64,000 bases of DNA from Candidatus Latescibacterota bacterium (GCA_020633725.1 JACKDC010000005.1:124001-188000), one strand, 5' to 3'. Shown: positions 45,350 to 54,188, counted from the first letter of the stretch. The notes: generated by a model not told the origin, from the letters alone. Translations and numbers: made by a program.

Positions 45350-46602
45350 GACGCGTCGTCCTCGGCGGGGGTCGAGTCGGCCAGCGCGCTGCCCTCGGCG
45401 CCCAGGTCCTTGATCTTGGTCCCGGGCCGCAGGCTCCCCGTACCGACGCTCACCACGCGCTCACCCAGGTCGAGCCCTTCGAGCACCTCCACGTTGCGTC
45501 CGTTCGCGAAGCCCGTGCGGACGCTGACCTTGATCACGCTGTCGGCCACGGCCTTGAAGACATAGGTCTCGCCCCCCTCGGGCACGAGCGCCCGCTTGGG
45601 GATGACGAGGACGTCGCGATGCATGTCCGTCTGCACCTTGACCCGCACGAAGGATCCCGGGCGCAGCACGCCCTCCTGGCCCGCGATGCGGCAGGTGATC
45701 TTCACCGTGCCCGTGCGGGTGTCGACGATCGGCGCCACCCGCAGCACCTCGCCCGGCAGCTCGAGCTCGGGCTGGGTGTCGGGCGCGACGACCACGGCCT
45801 GACCGGGCGCGATGCGCATGGCCTGCTTCTCGGGCAGGTAGATCTGCGCCAGGAGCGGGTCGCTGTCCACGAGCCGGTAGAGGGTCGTGCCCGCGGTCAG
45901 ATGCTGCCCCGGATCCACCCGCCGCTCGACGATCCGCCCTCCGAAGGGCGCCAGAATCCGCGTGTTCGCCACGCCGATCTCCGCCGCCTTGCGCTGCGCC
46001 TCCGCCTCTTCCCACTGGAAGCGAAGGTCCTGCAGTTCCTTGTTGCTGATGCCCTGCTCGTCGTGCAGCGCCTCACCGCGCTTGAACTCCCGCTCCCGGG
46101 CCTCGGCGCGGAGGGTGGCCTCCTTCAGCGCCACCGCCTCCGCCTCGCCGTCGAGCTGGGCGAGCAGCTGTCCGGCGATGACCCAGTCGCCCTCCTCGGC
46201 CCGGAGGCTCTGGATCTGGCCCGCGGCCTTCGACTGGACGTCCACCTGCTTCTCGGGCTCGAGCGAGGCCGTCGCGCCGAGATAGCTGGGCACGTCGTCG
46301 CGCGTCACCTCCGCGAGCTCGACGGGAATCCGCGGCTCCTCGTCCTCCTTCTTGTCCTTGTCGTCCCCGTGACGGAAGCGCGCCAGCAGTCCGCCGGACT
46401 TGCCCTGGCTCTTGCTGCTGTCGGCCTGGCTGCTGTCGGCGACGGCCGTGCTGTCGGCGGCCTGCCCTGCGTCGGCCGACGTGTCGCCGTTGCTCTTCGC
46501 GCAGCCCGAGAAGCCGTGGCTCGCGGCGAGCAGGAAGATCGCGAGAATGACGAACAGACTCAGGGGGCGAGAGTCGGCGGTGGATCCGGAGATCCGCTGC
46601 AT
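45346..46602 (-). CDS. RND efflux periplasmic adaptor (membrane fusion protein)
   Basis: 418 residues. The N-terminal signal ends in FSGC (Cys34), so it is probably a lipoprotein, followed by an acidic Ser/Asp-rich tether. Adaptor domains: lipoyl-type half VDVQSKAAGQIQSLRAEEGDWVIAGQLLAQLD, helical hairpin (about 165-230), second lipoyl half ILAPFGGRIVERRVDPGQHL, then beta-barrel and membrane-proximal parts (VVAPDTQPELELPGEV, DTRTGTVKITCRI). It links the two RND pumps to an outer-membrane channel encoded elsewhere. First gene of the operon; ATG at 46602 has GAGGAGG 6-12 bp upstream. Confidence 0.92.
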   Translation of the reverse strand: MQRISGSTADSRPLSLFVILAIFLLAASHGFSGCAKSNGDTSADAGQAADSTAVADSSQADSSKSQGKSGGLLARFRHGDDKDKKEDEEPRIPVELAEVTRDDVPSYLGATASLEPEKQVDVQSKAAGQIQSLRAEEGDWVIAGQLLAQLDGEAEAVALKEATLRAEAREREFKRGEALHDEQGISNKELQDLRFQWEEAEAQRKAAEIGVANTRILAPFGGRIVERRVDPGQHLTAGTTLYRLVDSDPLLAQIYLPEKQAMRIAPGQAVVVAPDTQPELELPGEVLRVAPIVDTRTGTVKITCRIAGQEGVLRPGSFVRVKVQTDMHRDVLVIPKRALVPEGGETYVFKAVADSVIKVSVRTGFANGRNVEVLEGLDLGERVVSVGTGSLRPGTKIKDLGAEGSALADSTPAEDDAS

Positions 46603-46769
46603 GGTGGCCTCCTCGGCTCGAACGGGGAGTGGCGGCGAGCTGGACAGGTCGCTGGCGTACGGTCCTTGTCGTGAACGGTTACGCCTCGACTCCTTGGAGC
46701 CGCGCAGGCCGGTCTTGGTTACATCGCCCCGCGGCTTCGACGATCTGCGGACCCGTGGCTCGGCGTGCG

Positions 46770-46787
46770 CCCGCCCCCGGGGGCGGG
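46770..46787. repeat. CCCGCCCCCGGGGGCGGG palindrome, copy 4
   Basis: Perfect 18-bp palindrome in the intergenic region upstream of the HNH gene; contains the 14-bp core. Confidence 0.85.
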
Positions 46788-46837
46788 TTGTTCAGCGGCG
46801 GCGCGTGTCTGGCGCTATCGGACCTCCTGGTCTCGCT

Positions 46838-46851
46838 CGCCCCCGGGGGCG
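46838..46851. repeat. CGCCCCCGGGGGCG palindrome, copy 5
   Basis: Second intergenic copy, 66 bp from copy 4 (core to core), followed by GGGTGGGG. Confidence 0.85.
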
Positions 46852-46899
46852 GGTGGGGCTGCCGCGGGAAGATTCTCTCGACTATCTCTCGTGCCGCCC

Positions 46900-46928
46900 T
46901 TGACGGCCTTCATATGATACTATACATT
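46900..46928 (+). promoter_or_regulatory. Promoter of the HNH gene
   Basis: -35 TTGACG (46900-46905), 17-bp spacer, -10 TACATT (46923-46928). An overlapping TATACA at 46921 with a 15-bp spacer is an alternative. The region is locally AT-rich. Confidence 0.55.
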
Positions 46929-46974
46929 GGTATCCCACGCAAGCCTCCCGCTGCACTTTCCTGGGACTTTCAAC

Positions 46975-47940
46975 ATGGAGACTCGAGCCGACCGCGCCCG
47001 GCGACTGCACCGGGCTCTGACGACTGAACTTCAGCGATTGCAGCGCCTCGAGAAGGGCGCGCTGCTCTCCTTCGCTTCTATCATGGAAGATCAGCTCTAC
47101 CGCGAGCTGGGCTATTCCTCGATCCATGCCTACGGGCGAGAGGCGCTGGGCTTCTCCGAGCGCAAGCTCTCGGCCTTCGTGCGCATGGCAGGCGCCCTGG
47201 AGCGGCTACCGGAGACGCGGCGTGCCGTCGAGGCCGGCGAGTTGCCCTGGACCAAGGCGCGGGAGCTCGTCTCGGTGGCGACTCCCGCGAACGAGACCCT
47301 CTGGTTGAGCGATGCCAAGCGCCTCGGCCGCCGCGCGCTCGAGCGGAAGGTGAAGGCGAGTCGGCCGCGGCCGCCGAGGAAGCGCCAGGATCCCCCGGCG
47401 CTGTTCGCCGCGGGCGACCCCGAAGCGCGCCGCGAGGAGGCCGAGGCCGCCGCGCCGCTGCGCATCACGCTGAACTTCACGCCGGAGCAGCACGCGCGCT
47501 GGGAAGCGCTGATCGAGCAGCTGCGCAAGGACGGGCAGCTCGACCCGAGGGAAGAACTGGTGCTCGCAGCGCTCGCCACCCGCCCCCGGGGGCGGGTGAA
47601 GCAGGCCGCCACCGTGATCATTCGCCGCTGTCCGGACTGCGGGGCGCAGGCCTACGTCACCAGCCGCGGCGAACTGCCCGCCCCCGGGGGCGACCTGCCG
47701 CGCACGCTCACGCCGGCACTGCGGCGGACGATCCTCGCCCGCGACGGCCACCGCTGCCAGGGGCCGGGCTGCACGAGCACGCGCTTCCTCGAAGTACACC
47801 ACCGGAAGCCCCGCGCAAACGGCGGCACGAACGACCCGAGTAACCTGATCACGCTCTGCAGCGCGTGCCATCAGCTCCATCACGAGCGGGGCCTCGCGCG
47901 GGCGGTCGTCGCCGGGGCGAGCGCGCGCGGCTCGCCCTGA
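46975..47940 (+). CDS. HNH endonuclease-domain protein
   Basis: 321 residues. The N-terminal 100 residues are helical and DUF222-like (ELGYSSIHAYGREALGFSERKLSAFV, then GELPWTKARELV). A zinc-ribbon-like CPDC occurs near residue 223. The C-terminal HNH/McrA-type nuclease domain runs about 258-308: RRTILARDGHRCQGPGCTS, EVHHRKPRANGGTNDPSNLITLCSACHQLHH, with the catalytic His pair and CxxC zinc ligands. Proteins of this kind are common, often mobile or selfish in high-GC genomes, and their role is unclear. Two copies of the G/C palindrome lie inside the coding region (TRPRGRV and LPAPGG peptides). ATG at 46975 is chosen because it begins the conserved helical domain; an upstream in-frame ATG overlaps the promoter. 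Confidence 0.85.
   Translation: METRADRARRLHRALTTELQRLQRLEKGALLSFASIMEDQLYRELGYSSIHAYGREALGFSERKLSAFVRMAGALERLPETRRAVEAGELPWTKARELVSVATPANETLWLSDAKRLGRRALERKVKASRPRPPRKRQDPPALFAAGDPEARREEAEAAAPLRITLNFTPEQHARWEALIEQLRKDGQLDPREELVLAALATRPRGRVKQAATVIIRRCPDCGAQAYVTSRGELPAPGGDLPRTLTPALRRTILARDGHRCQGPGCTSTRFLEVHHRKPRANGGTNDPSNLITLCSACHQLHHERGLARAVVAGASARGSP
47578..47597. repeat. ACCCGCCCCCGGGGGCGGGT palindrome, copy 6
   Basis: Perfect 20-bp palindrome inside the HNH gene, encoding Thr-Arg-Pro-Arg-Gly-Arg-Val. It is the longest copy. Confidence 0.88.
47679..47692. repeat. CGCCCCCGGGGGCG palindrome, copy 7
   Basis: Second copy inside the HNH gene, read as Pro-Ala-Pro-Gly-Gly-Asp. Confidence 0.85.
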
Positions 47941-47956
47941 CTGACGCCGCCGCACG

Positions 47957-47986
47957 AAAAAGCCCGGCGACACGGGGTCGCCGGGC
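47957..47986 (-). terminator. Hairpin with T-run on the minus strand
   Basis: Stem GCCCGGCGA / TCGCCGGGC (47962-47970 with 47978-47986), flanked on the left by GAAAAA. The T-run therefore follows the hairpin only on the minus strand. It lies 17 bp after the plus-strand HNH stop. It may work for both strands or end an unseen minus-strand transcript. Confidence 0.55.
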
Positions 47987-48031
47987 GGGGCGGAGCTGTG
48001 CGCGTGCGCAGCCCCACACGGCAAGTTTTCA

Positions 48032-48061
48032 TTCAACCGGGTCCGGTACTCCTGCTATACT
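48032..48061 (+). promoter_or_regulatory. Extended -10 promoter of the C25 protease gene
   Basis: -10 TATACT (48056-48061) with TG at 48053-48054 (extended -10). The weak -35 candidate TTCAAC (48032-48037) has an 18-bp spacer. Predicted leader about 53 nt. Confidence 0.55.
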
Positions 48062-48120
48062 GAGGCGGATGCACCTGCCCCGTCGTGGGCATCTCGGGTA
48101 ACCCTCGAAAGGACACTGTG

Positions 48121-51100
48121 ATGATGAAGACCGTGAAGGGACTGGCCGCAGGCCTGCTAGTTCTCCTCCTGGCCCTGCCGGTGCTGGCCGACGCCACGCG
48201 CCTGCCGCTCGGCGAGGACGCCACCCGACTGGAACTGCTCTCCCGGGTGGGCGATGCCTACCACTATAGGCTCAGCCTCGACGGGCTCGCCGCCGAACGC
48301 GTGATGACGCCCCAGGGCGCCTTCACCCGGCTCGAGATTCCCGGCTACTACCACAGCCAGGACGTGGGCGCCCCCGCGCTGCCGCTCGTCAACCGGCTGA
48401 TCGAGATCCCCTTCGGCGCCCGGGCGCAGGTCAGCGGGATCGACGTCCGCGAGCGCACGGTGGACCTGGCCGCCAGCGGCTTCGGCGATCCGCTGCTGCC
48501 GGCGCAGGCCAGCGTCTCCAAGAGCATGGATCCGGCCATGGCGCCCTTCGCTTACGATGCCGACGCCTACCGCGTCGATCCCGTGGCGCGCGATCTGGTG
48601 CGTGTGGTGGATTGCGGTCAGCTCCGCGGCGTGCACGTGGGACGTCTCGAGATCTCCCCGGTGAGCTACTCGCCGGAGGGGGGGAGCCTGCGCGTGGCCG
48701 AGAGCGTGGAGTTCACGGTGGACTTCGCGGGGGGGGATCCCGTGGCCGAGGCCCGTCTCAAGGCCCTCACCCGTAGCCCCTTTTTCACCCCGGTCTACGA
48801 GCGCATCGAAGGCGTGCGCGGTCTGCACGACAGCTATCCCGATCACGTCCGCGATCTGGTGACCCTCGTCGTCGTCACGCCGCCCGAGTTCGAGAATCAG
48901 CTGGCGGACTTCGTCGCGTGGAAGGAGCGCCGCGGCTTCAAGACGATCCTCGCGGTAACCGGCACTCCCGAGGTGGGCAGCACCAAGGAGCAGATCCGCG
49001 ACTACATCCACGGGCTCTACAACAACGCGACGCCGGAGCTGCCGGCGCCCAGTTTCGTGATCTTCGTGGGCGACATCGCGCAGATGCCGACCTTCACCGA
49101 GGGCGGCGACGTGACCGACCGGCCCTACTGCGCGGTGGACGGGGACCTCTACCCCGACATCTACTACGGTCGCTTCAGCGCGACGAACCCGACGCAGCTG
49201 CAGAACATCCTCGACAAGACCCTGATGTACGACCAGTACGCCATGCCGGATCCCAGCTACCTCGACGAGGTGGTCATGATCGCGGGCATGGACGGCAGCT
49301 TCGGGTCGACCTGGGCCAATGGCCAGATCAACTACGGGACGACCTACTACTTCAACGCGGCGCACAACATTCTCAGCCACACCTACCTGTACCCGAACTC
49401 CGGCAGCCATGCCGCCGACATCGTGCAGGACGTGAGCAACGGCGTGAGCTACGTGAACTACACGGCGCACGGCAGCACGACGAGCTGGTCGGACCCGTCC
49501 TTCACGCAGTCGAACATCAACAGCCTGCAGAACTCCGGGAAGTACTGCCTCGCCGTCGGCAACTGCTGCCTCACGAGCAGCTACGAGGTGGCGGAGTGCT
49601 TCGCGGAGACCTGGCTGCGCGTCGCGGACAAGGGCGCGATCGGCTACATCGGCGGCAGCAACTCGACCTACTGGGACGAGGACTACTGGTGGGGCGTGGG
49701 CTACGGCTCGATCGTGGCCAACCCCACCTACGAGACTCACGAGATCGGCGCCTACGACGGCCTCTTCCATGACCATGGCGAGGCCATGACCCAGTGGTAC
49801 GTCACCAACGACGCGCTGATCTACACCGGCAACCTGGCCGTGACCGAGGCCGGCAGCAACCTGATCAGCTACTACTGGACGATCTACAACCTCATGGGCG
49901 ACCCGAGCCTCAGCACCTGGATCGGCACGCCGGGCACGAACCCCGTCAGCCACGACGCCACGCTGTTCACGACCAGCGCCTCGATGTCCATCAGCGCGCT
50001 CCCGAACAGCTACTGCGCGCTCAGCCAGAACGGCGTGCTCAAGGGCGCGGGCACCGTGGACGCGACCGGCACGCTGGACATGGAGATCTGGGAGCTGCTG
50101 ACGCCGGGCACGGCCGAGTGCATCGTGATGGCCCAGAACAAAGTGCCGCACGTGGAGACCGTGAACATCGCCGTACCGGCGACGATCGTCTTCGATCCGG
50201 CGACGATCGACGCGGGCGTGCCCACCGACGTGACGGTGGGCGTCTACGAGGCCGACGGCGTGACGCCCAAGCCCGGCATCGAGGTCTGGGCCGACGGCAT
50301 CGGCTACGCCACCGCGCATTCCACCACCGGCGTGGACGGCACCTGCGTCCTCAGCCTGGACTACCCCTACGGCCCGAGCCTGGACATCTGCGGGCAGGAC
50401 CCCGCCGAGACCTACCTGCTCTTCCGGCAGGCGCTGCCCGTCAACGCGCTGGCCCAGAGCGGCATCGCGCTGCGCGTGAACACGGACATCGGTCTGAACG
50501 GCGCCTTCCCGCTCAACCTGCCGGGCACGCTCGAGGCCTACAAGCCCTTCGGCGGCGCGCTGCCGGCGCACGAGCTGTGGGCCTACGTCAACGACGAGCC
50601 CGGGCTCATGAGCACGGCGGACGCCCTGACCCTCACGCCGAACGCGCTGGGCAGCGTGCGCGGCGTCTTCGCGCAGGTGGGCTACGACTGCGTCGAGGCG
50701 ACCTTCCCCATCATCGAGGCCTTCGGCACCCTGACCGGCCACGTGGACGCCGACGGCAGCCCCGCGGCGGGCGCGCTGGTCCAGGGCTGGGACGGCGGCG
50801 CGCAGCCGGCCTTCGAGGCCGTCTGCAACGCCTCGGGCGACTACGACATGGGCGAGGACATCCTCGTCGCCGACTACACGCTCACGGTGACGCTCTTCGG
50901 CTTCGAGCCCTTCAGCGAGGCCCTCTTCGTCGGCTACGGGCCGAACGTGCACGACGTCGACCTGCTGCCGGCGCCGAGCGGCCTGCTCACGGGCACGATC
51001 ACCGAGGCGGGCAGCGGCGCGCCCCTCGGCGCGACCGTGCGGATCTTCCGCAGCGACACCGGCGAGCTCTACGAGGAGCTGAGCAGCAGCCCGACCACCG

Positions 51101-52251
51101 GCGCCTACGCCAGCGGCGCGCTGCCCTACTTCGACTGGGACGTGACGGTGCGCGCGAGCGGGCACATCCCGGAGAGCGCGACCATCACCGTGGACGCGCC
51201 CGCGGTGACCCGTGACTTCGTGCTCGAGGAGACGGTCGGCAACATCCTGATCATCGACGACGGCGCCAAGTCCACCTGGCACGAGGCCAAGCTCGACCTG
51301 GCCGGCAACGTGATCGAGGCGGGCTACGAGGACGCGCCCAAGGACATCGCCACCCTGCAGGGCGACCTGGAGGGCCTTGGCTACACGGTGATCGTCGAGA
51401 CCATGTCCAGCAACCCGTCCACCTGGTTCGACTACGATTTCATCATGACCTGCAGCGGCAACAACACCACGACGCTGGACAACGCCACCTTCCGCGCGGC
51501 GCTTCTGAGCTTCGTGCAGGCCGGCGGCAAGCTGCTGGTGGAAGGCGGCGAGGTGGGCTACGACTGGGACTACCAGGACAGCGCCTGGGCCCAGGCCGTG
51601 CTGCACGTGGCAAACTGGAACCACGACAGCAGCGGCAGCGTGACCGTCTACGACGCCAACCATCCGGTGATGAGCTTCCCCAACGCCATCACGGGGCCGA
51701 TCACCGTCAGCTACTCCGGATACGGCGATCAGGACGCCCTCGTGGTGACGGCCGACGCGGAGCGCATCGGCGCCTGGACCAGCTATCCCACCGATGCGAG
51801 CATCATCGTCTGCGACCGCGACGCCACGCCCGAGGATGGCGACTTCGTCATGTTCGGCTGGTGCTATGCGTCGATGGACGCGGCGAAGCGCGTTCAGCTT
51901 CTCGAGAACGCCGTGGTCTGGCTCATCGGCGGCGGACTGACGCCCGTCGAGGAGGCGCCCGTGACGCTGCCCACCCAGGTCGCACTGCGCGGCAACTTCC
52001 CGAACCCCTTCAACCCGAAGACCTCGATCCGCTTCGAGCTGCCGGCCACGGCCCAGGTCGAACTCGCGGTCTACGACGTGAAGGGCCGCCGGGTGGCGAC
52101 GCTCGTCGACGGCACCCTGATCGCGGGACCGCACGTGGTGGAATGGCAGGGCCGTGAGGCGAGCGGCGCGCAGGCCACGAGCGGCGTCTACTTCGCCCGC
52201 CTGAAGGTGGGGGACGAGGTGCTGACGCGGAAGATGCTGCTTCTGAAGTGA
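48121..52251 (+). CDS. Secreted gingipain-family (C25) cysteine protease with C-terminal sorting-type domain
   Basis: 1376 residues. Signal peptide MMKTVKGLAAGLLVLLLALPVLA; a gingipain-type propeptide region (about 30-230); the C25 catalytic domain (about 240-620); a large Ig/carboxypeptidase-regulatory-like region (about 640-1040); a GATase-like or flavodoxin-like segment (NILIIDDGAKSTW onward); and the C-terminal domain GNFPNPFNPKTSIRFEL, YDVKGRRV, EWQGREASG, SGVYFARL, ending RKMLLLK. His450 (TAHGSTTSW) and Cys483 (VGNCCLT) form the dyad; their spacing of 33 residues equals that of His211/Cys244 in RgpB. In Porphyromonas such proteases are exported by the type IX system through this kind of C-terminal domain. 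ATG at 48121 follows a GAAAGGA site. Confidence 0.93.
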   Translation: MMKTVKGLAAGLLVLLLALPVLADATRLPLGEDATRLELLSRVGDAYHYRLSLDGLAAERVMTPQGAFTRLEIPGYYHSQDVGAPALPLVNRLIEIPFGARAQVSGIDVRERTVDLAASGFGDPLLPAQASVSKSMDPAMAPFAYDADAYRVDPVARDLVRVVDCGQLRGVHVGRLEISPVSYSPEGGSLRVAESVEFTVDFAGGDPVAEARLKALTRSPFFTPVYERIEGVRGLHDSYPDHVRDLVTLVVVTPPEFENQLADFVAWKERRGFKTILAVTGTPEVGSTKEQIRDYIHGLYNNATPELPAPSFVIFVGDIAQMPTFTEGGDVTDRPYCAVDGDLYPDIYYGRFSATNPTQLQNILDKTLMYDQYAMPDPSYLDEVVMIAGMDGSFGSTWANGQINYGTTYYFNAAHNILSHTYLYPNSGSHAADIVQDVSNGVSYVNYTAHGSTTSWSDPSFTQSNINSLQNSGKYCLAVGNCCLTSSYEVAECFAETWLRVADKGAIGYIGGSNSTYWDEDYWWGVGYGSIVANPTYETHEIGAYDGLFHDHGEAMTQWYVTNDALIYTGNLAVTEAGSNLISYYWTIYNLMGDPSLSTWIGTPGTNPVSHDATLFTTSASMSISALPNSYCALSQNGVLKGAGTVDATGTLDMEIWELLTPGTAECIVMAQNKVPHVETVNIAVPATIVFDPATIDAGVPTDVTVGVYEADGVTPKPGIEVWADGIGYATAHSTTGVDGTCVLSLDYPYGPSLDICGQDPAETYLLFRQALPVNALAQSGIALRVNTDIGLNGAFPLNLPGTLEAYKPFGGALPAHELWAYVNDEPGLMSTADALTLTPNALGSVRGVFAQVGYDCVEATFPIIEAFGTLTGHVDADGSPAAGALVQGWDGGAQPAFEAVCNASGDYDMGEDILVADYTLTVTLFGFEPFSEALFVGYGPNVHDVDLLPAPSGLLTGTITEAGSGAPLGATVRIFRSDTGELYEELSSSPTTGAYASGALPYFDWDVTVRASGHIPESATITVDAPAVTRDFVLEETVGNILIIDDGAKSTWHEAKLDLAGNVIEAGYEDAPKDIATLQGDLEGLGYTVIVETMSSNPSTWFDYDFIMTCSGNNTTTLDNATFRAALLSFVQAGGKLLVEGGEVGYDWDYQDSAWAQAVLHVANWNHDSSGSVTVYDANHPVMSFPNAITGPITVSYSGYGDQDALVVTADAERIGAWTSYPTDASIIVCDRDATPEDGDFVMFGWCYASMDAAKRVQLLENAVVWLIGGGLTPVEEAPVTLPTQVALRGNFPNPFNPKTSIRFELPATAQVELAVYDVKGRRVATLVDGTLIAGPHVVEWQGREASGAQATSGVYFARLKVGDEVLTRKMLLLK

Positions 52252-52327
52252 CGCGATCGCGTGTCCTCTCTCGCGCCGCTTCGAAGGCGCGCGACCCGGA
52301 CACGCGACCGCTAGCAGGCAGACTCGA

Positions 52328-52354
52328 GGGGGGAGCCGCTTGGCTCCCCCCTTT
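52328..52354 (+). terminator. Terminator of the C25 protease gene
   Basis: A 10-bp perfect stem GGGGGGAGCC / GGCTCCCCCC with a GCTT loop, followed by TTT, 76 bp after the stop. Confidence 0.75.
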
Positions 52355-52367
52355 GCGTCCCCGACGG

Positions 52368-52376
52368 TGCTATACT
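52368..52376 (+). promoter_or_regulatory. Extended -10 promoter of the exoprotein gene
   Basis: TGC followed by TATACT (52371-52376), the same extended -10 as the C25 gene, with no good -35. It lies just after the C25 terminator and about 40 bp before the ATG at 52419. Confidence 0.5.
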
Positions 52377-52418
52377 CCAGGGCGCGCGACGCGTCGCCGC
52401 GCTCCCGGGAGGTCCACC

Positions 52419-54146
52419 ATGCGCCGAATCGCCCTGCTGCTCGCCCTCGTCCTCGTCGCCCTGCCCCTGGCCGCGCACGCGCAGTGGTCGGACGATCCCC
52501 TGGTCAACCTGGCCATCGCCGACCGCCCGTCGGAGCAGGTGGTGCCCAAGATCGCGGCCACCGCGGACGGCGGCTGTTACGTGGCCTGGTTCGATCTGGC
52601 CAGCGGCAACTACGACGTCTACCTGCAGCACCTGGACGCGGCCGGCAACGCGCTCTGGGCCCACAACGGCATCCTCGTGAGCGGCCACTCGCAGAACTCG
52701 TCCCTGGTGGACTGGGATCTCATCGCCGACAGCGAGGGCAACGCCGTCGTGGTCTTCACGGACGCGCGCGCGGGCAGCGACCTCGACGTCTACGCCTACC
52801 GCGTCTCGCCCGCCGGCGCCATGCTCTGGGGCGCCGATGGCCTGACCCTGAGCGACAACACGGACTACGAGCCCTCGCCGCGGGTGACCCAGGCGGCCGA
52901 CGGCGACTTCGTCTTCATCTGGGCGCGCCTGCCGGATGTGGGCGACGGCAAGCTCATGATGCAGCGCGTCGCCCCGGACGGCACCCTGCGCTTCGCCGCC
53001 GGCGGGATCGCCGTGGCGGGCGAGGCCGGCGAGAGCCCCGGCTTCTGCGACCTGGTGCCGTCGGGCGCGGACGGCGTGATCGTCTGCTGGATCCGCGACA
53101 TCAGCAGCTTCCTCAGCCCGCGCCATCTCTGGGCCGAGCGCTTCGACGTCACCGGCGCCTCCGCCTGGGGCGCGCCGGTGGTGGTCTACGACCTGGTGAG
53201 CCTGCCCATCGCCTACTACCCGCAGCTCCTCCCCGACGCCGCGGGCGGCGCGGTGCTGCTCTGGCACCGCAGCCTGAGCAACCTGTACAGCAGCCTGGTG
53301 CAGCGCCTGGACATCACGGGCACGGAGCTCTGGGCGCACCAGGGCGTGGCCGTGTCCACGTCGTCGACGCACTACCACATCTCGCCGACCTTCACCTTCG
53401 ACGCGGCGACGGGCGCGACCACGGTGTTCTGGGACGAGCGCAACACCGCCCAGAGCCAGTGGGGGATCGCGGGCCAGCGCTTCGACGCGGCCGGCGCCCG
53501 CCTCTGGGGCGACGGCGGCCGCATCTTCCTGCCCACCGACACGCTCTACAAGTACGCCCTGCGCGCCCTGCCCGCCGCCGGCGGCGCCCTGCTCTTCTGG
53601 ATCGACGAGCCCGGCGGCTTCGGCTCCGACCGCATCCGCGGCGTGCGCGTGGACGAAGACGGCAACTACCTCTGGGGGCCCGATCCCATCGGCGTGGCCA
53701 CCCTGCCCAGCGGCAAGAGCCGTCTGCCCGTGGCCGGCGCGCCCGACGGCACGGCGCTCCTCATCTGGGAGGACGATCGCGGCGGCACGGTGGACGTCTA
53801 CGGCCAGAACGTGCGCCCCGACGGCACCCTCGGCGGCGATCTGACGGCCGTCCCCGGGGGCGCCCCGGCGGCGGCGGCGCTGCTCGGCGCCTACCCGAAC
53901 CCCTTCAACCCGGCGACCACCCTGCGCGTGGAGCTGCCGGCGGCGGGCCGGGTGCGCGTGAGCATCCTCGATCTGCAGGGGCGGCGTGTCCGCACCCTGC
54001 ACGCCGGCCTGCTGCCTGCGGGGCCGAGCGCGATGGTCTGGGACGGCCGCGACGACGCCGGCCGCGCCCTGCCCAGCGCGCTCTACCTGGCGCGGGTGGA
54101 GACCCCGGCAGGCACGGCGACGGGCAAGCTGCTCCTGCTGAAGTGA
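52419..54146 (+). CDS. Secreted beta-propeller-like protein with C-terminal sorting-type domain
   Basis: 575 residues. Signal peptide MRRIALLLALVLVALPLAAHA, then a repeated pattern of about 55-60 residues: ADGGCYVAWFD, YDVYLQHLDAAGNALWAHNG, DLDVYAYRVSPAGAMLWGADG and QWGIAGQRFDAAGARLWGDGG. It is consistent with one beta-propeller. The C-terminal domain is AYPNPFNPATTLRVEL, LDLQGRRV, VWDGRDDAG, SALYLARV, ending GKLLLLK. No enzymatic motif was recognised. The start is set by GGGAGG 7 bp upstream and the signal peptide. It sits between the C25 protease and the CHAT-sigma operon, each with its own promoter signals. Confidence 0.85.
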   Translation: MRRIALLLALVLVALPLAAHAQWSDDPLVNLAIADRPSEQVVPKIAATADGGCYVAWFDLASGNYDVYLQHLDAAGNALWAHNGILVSGHSQNSSLVDWDLIADSEGNAVVVFTDARAGSDLDVYAYRVSPAGAMLWGADGLTLSDNTDYEPSPRVTQAADGDFVFIWARLPDVGDGKLMMQRVAPDGTLRFAAGGIAVAGEAGESPGFCDLVPSGADGVIVCWIRDISSFLSPRHLWAERFDVTGASAWGAPVVVYDLVSLPIAYYPQLLPDAAGGAVLLWHRSLSNLYSSLVQRLDITGTELWAHQGVAVSTSSTHYHISPTFTFDAATGATTVFWDERNTAQSQWGIAGQRFDAAGARLWGDGGRIFLPTDTLYKYALRALPAAGGALLFWIDEPGGFGSDRIRGVRVDEDGNYLWGPDPIGVATLPSGKSRLPVAGAPDGTALLIWEDDRGGTVDVYGQNVRPDGTLGGDLTAVPGGAPAAAALLGAYPNPFNPATTLRVELPAAGRVRVSILDLQGRRVRTLHAGLLPAGPSAMVWDGRDDAGRALPSALYLARVETPAGTATGKLLLLK

Positions 54147-54170
54147 GTTGCCTTGAATTCCGGGCGTGAT

Positions 54171-54188
54171 TGGCCGAAACTTCGGCCA
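54171..54188 (+). promoter_or_regulatory. Inverted repeat TGGCCGAA-AC-TTCGGCCA before the CHAT gene
   Basis: Perfect 8-bp arms, 25 bp after the preceding stop and 26 bp before the GTG at 54214. It may be an operator for the CHAT operon or a weak terminator hairpin for the upstream gene (no T-run). Confidence 0.4.

Larger units (their letters stand above)
46603..46974. other. Intergenic region between the divergent RND operon and HNH gene
   Basis: 372 bp with no convincing gene. It contains the HNH promoter (46900-46928) and two copies of the CGCCCCCGGGGGCG palindrome. Open frames crossing it on the plus strand start inside the adaptor gene and have no ribosome sites. No clear promoter for the RND operon was found. 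Confidence 0.7.

Noticed and set aside
46400..46903. Possible small gene upstream of the HNH gene
   Set aside because: It starts inside the adaptor gene on the opposite strand, lacks a ribosome site, and its only repeated peptide (RPRGRV) comes from the DNA palindrome.
46975..47940. Homing endonuclease within an intron or intein
   Set aside because: The HNH gene stands alone between two intact operons. No interrupted host gene, intron core or intein splicing motifs were found.
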